A DNA stretch of 64,000 nt from Portulaca oleracea (lineage: Eukaryota > Streptophyta > Magnoliopsida > Caryophyllales > Portulacaceae), in contig CM055887.1 of NCBI GenBank assembly GCA_029582165.1, forward strand, positions 16,291,190-16,355,189, written 5' to 3'. Below, piece by piece: positions 58,697-64,000 of this stretch. Position 1 is the first letter of the stretch. Each line of letters opens with the position of its first letter. A program made the translations under genes and the position numbers. The notes under the pieces were generated by a model that was not told the DNA's origin, did not search any database, and saw only the letters and a program-made list of their open reading frames with translations.

Positions 58697-60207
58697 ACTC
58701 TCCTCCTTTATCTCGTAGTAACTAACTCCGCAATGGGGGCTATGCTGGCACAAAACATAAAAGGTCAAGAGAGCACCATCTATTACTTGAGCAAAAAATT
58801 CCTGGAATACGAGAACAGGTATGTTGACATAGAGAAGATGGCCCTTGCATTGGTATGGGCCACCAAGAAGCTGAGGCATTACATGCTTCTACATACCGTA
58901 TATGTCATAGCCGAAAGCAACCCCATCAAATTCATCATGGAACAACCCATCGTCAACAATCTCATTTCTCGCTGGGTAGGCATGCTTTCAAAATTCAATC
59001 TTCAATACTTATCCCAGAAGTCCATTAAAGGCCTAGTTGTCTCTGATTTCTTGGCTGCATCCCCATCACAGGAACCTCCAAGCACTCACTTGGAGTTCCT
59101 AGATGAGGATATCTTTCTCACCGATGAAGTTACAAGGGAAATGTACTTAAATGGGGCCTCCAATCAGATGGGATGTGGAGTAGGAGTTCTATTGATCTCA
59201 ATAGAAGGAGCACATATCCCTGTGTCTGTGAAGTTGGATTTGATGCCACCATATACACATCAGCACCACGGACATTCACGAAGACGATACTAAGGCATGG
59301 TTTTGTGACATATATAACTTTCTGCGAAAGGGAGAGTACCCAGCCGAGCTAGATGCCCTTGGACAACGGGCTATCAGATCTTTAGCAACACAATACTGCT
59401 TAAATCCAAGATCGCTTGTACAAGAAGTCAGCCACATGTATCAACTTATTGTGCATAAATGCCAAACTGCGGAAGAAGTCATGGCCACGGTATATGGAGG
59501 AGAATGTGACGCTCACATGAATGGGCGTATGAATCCAACGAGCAGGGGTACTATTGGATGACCATGGAGGCGGACTACCTGGATTTCGTCCGAAGGTGCC
59601 ACAAATGTCAAGAATATGCCAATCTGCAACATCAACCCCCTTCGTATCTGACTACCTTGACATCACCTTGGCCGTTCTCGATATGGGGCATTGACATCAT
59701 TGGCAAGATACACCCTACCGGAACCGGAGGTCATGAATACATCTTGGTCGCCATCGATTATTTCACTAAGTGGGTAAAGGCAACCTCTTATGCCAAACTC
59801 ATATCTAAGCAGGTGGCTAAATTCATCCTTCGGAACATCATATGCAGATACAGGGTACCTCATGAGATCATCAGTGGCAATGGGAGCCACTTTCGAAAGG
59901 AAGTAGAGACGCTGTTCACCACATATCATATCCAACATCACCAATCTTCGCCCTATAGACCCCAAGCTAATGGAACAGAGGAGGCGGCAAACAAGACAAG
60001 GGCAGGAATTATCAAGAAGATGACCACCACTTATGAGGATTGGCTATATAAATTATCGTTCGCTCTGTGGGGATATCGCACCTCTATACAGACTGCTACA
60101 GGGGAAACTCCAGATTCATTAGTCTATGGGATGGAGGCGGTTATTCCAATCGAGCTGGCGGTCCCCTCGTTACGAATAGTGCAGAGAGTCAGTTGCTAGA
60201 GGCATAA
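58697..60207 (+). pseudogene. Tat-lineage Ty3 pol fragment: RNase H, second RNase H, integrase
   Basis: 58697-59075: RNase H of the polymerase (AIYYLS-like TIYYLSKKFLEYE, MALALVWATKKLRHYML, SDFLA). 59140-59240: a second RNase H start, LNGASNQMGCGVGVLLIS, the additional aRNH typical of Tat/Ogre. 59297-60207: integrase with the zinc-binding CHKCQ, SPWPFSIWGIDIIG, AIDYFTKWVKA, YRPQANGTEEAANK and GYRTS. Within 59558-60199, Asp46 and Glu142 are kept but the middle aspartate is Gly107 (codon GGC, 59876-59878), with DD35E spacing. A one-base shift near 60179 and a cut at 60208 finish it. RT is missing. Confidence 0.88.
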
Positions 60208-61412
60208 TGGACTATTAAACCTCGGTTTTACCACTTTTTACCTAGGTTTTTATTGTCATATTGAACTTATCTAAATCATTTAGTATAAGTTTAATAGTCT
60301 TTTTTGTCATCTTTGCTAATTGGGACTAATTTGTTTAACTGTCTTATTTTTAGGCAATTTTGACACAAAGTGATAATGACAATGGAGGAAAAAGATTGGA
60401 ATTAAAAAGTGAAAGGAAGCCAATACAGTCGCGCTAAAATATTAGAGGCAAAATTAGGATTTCTAGTTTGGCACACCTGGGTGTGCCAATTGACACAAGC
60501 ACCCGTGGCAGATTGTAGTATTTAGTTTTAAGTAGTTTTATTAATTAGAAAGGACAGTTTTCACATTCTACATTCTTTCATACTTCTAGTTTCTCTAGGG
60601 CTTGAGGGGAGGTTTCTCCCTATGCCTTTGGGGTTCTAGGTTTAGATTTCCATTGAAGAATTTATGAATTCAAGAAGGAGATTGAATTTGGCTTACAATT
60701 CAAGACTAAGTTCTTCTATCTCTTTCTCTCTATTTTCTTCTATGTTCATATACTTGTTAGATTTATTTTCGTTCTTTTTAATTGCATTGTTATGTTGTTT
60801 TATTGTTAGTTTTGTGTTGTTTGGGTAGTAATTGATGTGTTCGATGATGAATTAATCTTGTTTAGGCCTAATCTATCTAAATTCGTGCTTGTAGTTAAAG
60901 GTTTTCTCTTACCCACCATGTGTTCGATGAAATGCTCGAGAGAGTGTTCATCTATATTGCTTTAGGAAATTGATGTACGCCGAGAGGTGAGATTGATTTA
61001 CTACTGTGGTAGAGAAAATAGTTAGGGTTTTTAACATGAGAATAGTCGAATTCTAACAAGGTCTAGGGTTGCTATTCTTGTAGTTTAATTAGACTAACTC
61101 CATGAGAATAAGTAGTTAGAATAGTTAGACTAGACCTTGACCCTCGAGAGAGGGCTTTGGTGAGCTTTAATGATGCAACTGATCACTCTTAATTGCTTGT
61201 TCATATTTGGTAGATTAGGTCGTTCAAGTTGATTAGTTGTTGAGTACCGATTTCGTTGCCAGAACATCTCTTTATTGCTTTCGTAGTTTGTAGTTTTCAT
61301 CACCATCACTTCCTTGGTTACTCAACCTAACTTGAAACACTTGAGTCCGCTCTGAGTGCTTGGAAAACAACTCCCTGAGATCGACAACCGTACTCCCAAA
61401 AGTACGACAACA
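60208..61412 (+). repeat. 5' LTR of a non-autonomous Ty3 element
   Basis: The right end ACAACA at 61412 is set by the primer site. The left end TGGACTATT at 60208 is set by where the Tat integrase frame stops matching. That gives about 1205 bp. A perfect GGCACACC-TG-GGTGTGCC palindrome lies at about 60473-60490. The 3' LTR is beyond the window. Confidence 0.7.
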
Positions 61413-61416
61413 AAAT

Positions 61417-61434
61417 TGGCGCCGTTGCCGGGGA
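61417..61434 (+). promoter_or_regulatory. Primer binding site, tRNA-Asp type
   Basis: TGGCGCCGTTGCCGGGGA is exactly the complement used by the element at 1129-8833. Confidence 0.88.
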
Positions 61435-61622
61435 GTTGTCGCTTCCTAGGCTTCGAGCTTTCTCGAGGATTCTTGTTAGGTCTTTAAAAATCCAAAAAAA
61501 AAAAAAAAGAATCTTCCCCACTTCCCTCAATATGAGCAAGAGTTGTTTTGTGCTTACGGAATAGATTAGATGACTATCTTGCTTATTGTGCTCAATGTGG
61601 TTTTACTTAAACAAGGTGGGAA

Positions 61623-62324
61623 GTGTTGTATATTGTTGATGAGGTTGTGAATGTTGAGACTCGTGCTCTTTTGAATTACTTTAGTTTTCATGCTAAAAGT
61701 GAGTGCGAGGCTTGGGAATTGCTTGAATGGTTGATTCATGATATTCATGAGTTTGAGGAGGCTTGTTGTTCTTCGGGTTCTTCTTTTGATGACCCTTGTT
61801 CTTTTCATGCTAAATCATACTATGAGAACCAATATGTGAATGCTTGCCCCCCATCCCCTTGTGTCGATTTGCATACTCAATCTCCATTTGTAGATCAACC
61901 TAAGGATCCACATTTGTACGACTCCTCATATGCTTGTGATTCATGTTTTGATTGCCAATCTTTTGACCATAATGTGAATTCATATCCATACAATATTTCT
62001 GCGGAAGGTTATGCTAGAATTGCAAATTTGATAGAGATCATGAATAAGCAACTAGTGATGCTTGAACGTCATACAAGGGAACTTGAATCGTCGCATGATA
62101 TTAACCTTAGTTCATCTGCTAATAGGGATAAGGATTATCTGTGTGATGATGATGAGTCTTTCATTCCTTTAAAGTCCGGACTAGAGGAAGAGATTGACCC
62201 TCCCCTTACTAAACCCAATGTTGCTCATGACGATAATTCTTCCAATGGGTCAGAGAATGCTTTTGTCGAGGGTCATAGTTTTGAGGAACCTCCTTTAAGG
62301 GAGTCATGTGGATGTGCCATCTAA
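61623..62324 (+). CDS. Gag-like ORF of the non-autonomous Ty3 element, 233 residues
   Basis: Acidic, Ser- and Asp-rich protein. Residues about 102-115 read CDSCFDCQSFDHNVNSYP: a zinc knuckle of the form CX2CX4HX4C in which the last cysteine is tyrosine. The second half has EGYARIANLIEIMNKQLVML, a likely helix. It parallels the CASCQSYEHETLNC knuckle of the first element. No enzyme motif. Whether translation starts at this ATG or upstream is unclear. Confidence 0.6.
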   Translation: MLYIVDEVVNVETRALLNYFSFHAKSECEAWELLEWLIHDIHEFEEACCSSGSSFDDPCSFHAKSYYENQYVNACPPSPCVDLHTQSPFVDQPKDPHLYDSSYACDSCFDCQSFDHNVNSYPYNISAEGYARIANLIEIMNKQLVMLERHTRELESSHDINLSSSANRDKDYLCDDDESFIPLKSGLEEEIDPPLTKPNVAHDDNSSNGSENAFVEGHSFEEPPLRESCGCAI

Positions 62325-62544
62325 TCTTGTGCAAGATGAGTTTGTGTTCCATGATTCCCCTAAACCAATCCTAAGTTCTTATTTTTGTTCATCACTCTCA
62401 TTAGACAAGGTTAAGAGAACTCTCGCTATTATTTTCTCATTCTTACAAGTGTTTTCTTACTTACATTCATATGAACTGTACTCGCAGGTGTTTGATAAGC
62501 TCTTGCGAGCCTTGACAGCGTATGAATTTCTTAGGTCAAGCTAA
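62308..62544 (+). CDS. Second small ORF overlapping the gag-like ORF
   Basis: 78 codons overlapping the previous frame by 17 bases and ending just before the shared hairpin motif. Hydrophobic middle (TLAIIFSFLQVFSYLHSYEL). No recognised domain; it may be a frameshifted continuation. Confidence 0.4.
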   Translation: MDVPSNLVQDEFVFHDSPKPILSSYFCSSLSLDKVKRTLAIIFSFLQVFSYLHSYELYSQVFDKLLRALTAYEFLRSS

Positions 62545-62556
62545 GGACCTTAAATT

Positions 62557-62581
62557 AGCGCTTCTTGGGAGGCAACCCAAG
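62557..62581 (+). other. 25-base hairpin motif, second copy
   Basis: Identical over 25 bases to the reverse strand of 4525-4549, with a similar CTAAGGAC-TTAAA block just upstream. It sits directly after the gag-region ORFs. Confidence 0.85.
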
Positions 62582-63717
62582 TTTATATGCTTTTTAGTTT
62601 AGGTTTTTCTTTTATTTTGTTTTATTATGTTTTTATTGTCGGGTAAAAAAAAAATTGAGTGTGTATGTGTGTGATTGCGGGTGAAGGATTTGAGTGAAAT
62701 AAAATATTTATTGGGGTTGAAATCGATGTGAATTGATGAAAGTGTGTTTGAGAAGTATTGATAGGTTGATTGAAGGTGTTTTGATGTTTTTTATGGTGAC
62801 ATTGCAGGGCAAATATGTGTTTTGAACTCAAGGTTAATGAAAATTGCTGAAATTTTGGAAGCAGCAATTTGGCACACCCACCCGTTCCAAATCGGCACAC
62901 CCAAAACAGCAAGGTTGTCAAAGTTGCAAATTGTGTGCACACCTACCGTGCCAAATTGGCACACCCGTGCCCCAAGTCCACCCCAGAACCTTCTTCTCTT
63001 TTCTCCTTTCCTCTCAACCCCTAACTCCTTCTCCACCCAACCACCGCTTGCACCACCCGTCACCACCTCCCCTCACACCGTCCCCCATCCCACTCCCAAC
63101 ACCATCTACCCGCCCCACCACCTTCTCTCGCACCCAGCATCGCGCCCACCTCCTGCACCACCGTCGAACCCCAGCAAACCAATCGCTGCCCTCGCGCACA
63201 CCCAGCCTCGTGTTCTCGCCGCTGCTTCAGCGCGCTGACTCAACCAGCGATGCCGACTGTCCACACCATTCGCGGCCACTGCACCACCACCATCTGCGAC
63301 CACTACCCAGAAAACCGCCTCGCAACCTACCTAGATCGATGCCTGCGCATCGCACACCAGCGAGCGTCGCGCGTCCAGACACCATTGCCCACCATTGGCT
63401 GACCACAAACCATCGCTGCTCGTGACTGCTACTGCCAGAACCTCCTTTCAAAAGTGAGTGGTTTATGTCAATGTTGTTGGTGCTACTCTATTGAAATCAT
63501 TGGCATTATTTTGCAGATTCTTTGGTGAAATTATCGGCTCTACATGTGGATGTGTTGTTATGCTACATTTTTGGGGTCTTTTTGTGCTGGTCCTCTTCTT
63601 ACTATCCAGAATCATTGCAGCTGATGCTACATGTGGCTAAGCTAATTTGATAAACAAGTGCAATGTAAGTATTTTTCTTGGTCCCTTGCATTCAATTCAT
63701 TGCATACATTTTTCATT

Positions 63718-63750
63718 GGGGACAATGGACAATCTAAGCATGGGGGAGGA
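63718..63750 (+). other. Polypurine-like motif
   Basis: GGACAATG, a spacer, then TAAGCATGGGGGAGGAG, matching the motifs at 4368-4397 and 2566-2596. Not followed by TGATAAG here, so it is probably an internal copy. Confidence 0.55.
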
Positions 63751-64000
63751 GATGTGCGATTCAGTTGGTATGGTGGATATGGATGATGCGTGCAGTAGTT
63801 GTGAAGTGGTTCATTTTATATGGTGTTGAGCATGGTGGTATCTATGTATTAGTTGCAGTTGCATTTAAGTCATTCTCTTGCATAAGATAGTAGATTTGCA
63901 TATGTTTAGGTTCATTTTTAAGCACTTATTAGACTATAGGTTGTATTCTTGGTAGTTTAAGATTATTCTAGGCATGATGCATTTAGAATATAATTGCATT

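Larger units (their letters stand above)
61435..64000 (+). mobile_element. Internal region of a non-autonomous Ty3 element, open at the window end
   Basis: After the primer site come two gag-region ORFs, the 25-base hairpin motif, a T-rich stretch, a C-rich low-complexity block with GGCACACCC motifs (62860-63430) and an AAGCATGGGGGAGGAG motif (63735-63750). No protease, polymerase or integrase is visible as far as base 64000. Confidence 0.7.

Overview
The window looks like nuclear DNA of a flowering plant, most likely a eudicot. It has one intron-bearing plant developmental gene set in AT-rich DNA packed with plant-type transposable elements: Ty3/gypsy of the Tekay-, Reina-, Athila- and Tat-like lineages, Ty1/copia, an L1-type LINE with a terminal RNase H, and MITEs. 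I cannot name the species. No rRNA, tRNA, CRISPR or prokaryotic feature is visible.

The only convincing host gene is on the minus strand at 22458-27322 (coding), with 5' UTR exons reaching about 28.8 kb. It is a class IV homeodomain-leucine zipper (HD-ZIP IV) START-domain transcription factor of the ATML1/PDF2 type. Ten coding exons assemble through canonical splice sites into an open 733-residue protein. Upstream lie two non-coding exons, one carrying two upstream AUGs, and an L1-box-like TAAATGCA.

Layout. 1-12144: a dead Reina-like pol is split by a 3.5-kb solo LTR (TSD ATGGA), which is itself split by a 7.7-kb gag-protease-only Ty3 element on the minus strand (TSD TTTAT). 12145-16078: Athila-like debris on the minus strand, hit by a MITE. 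16079-17938: a small rearranged copia element. 19178-21680: three copies of one Tourist/PIF-like element, two of them head to head as a 1.8-kb palindrome. 22458-28850: the HD-ZIP IV gene. 29347-33665: several MITEs, including a G-rich hAT-like element. 33700-40445: an L1-type LINE with stops and a poly(A) tail. 41414-45510: a gag-only copia element with intact LTRs and TSD. 46077-49214 and 51288-54753: two more Tekay-like LTRs, the second followed by a tRNA-iMet primer site and a gag stub. 49273-50861: a foldback element with 470-bp arms. About 55.7-57.03 kb: a decayed LTR related to the first gag-pro element. 57231-58455: a PIF-like element. 58697-60207: a Tat-like RNase H/integrase fragment. 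60208 to the end: a second non-autonomous Ty3 element running off the window.

How the parts relate. Several insertions can be ordered by nesting. The two non-autonomous Ty3 elements share a tRNA-Asp primer site, an identical 25-base hairpin-forming motif after the gag-region ORFs, and a purine-rich AAGCATGGGGG motif, which suggests shared cis signals recognised by partner elements. The most unusual unexplained signal is that LTRs or LTR-like regions of several unrelated families carry short GC-rich palindromes, in one family in a strict 21-bp register.
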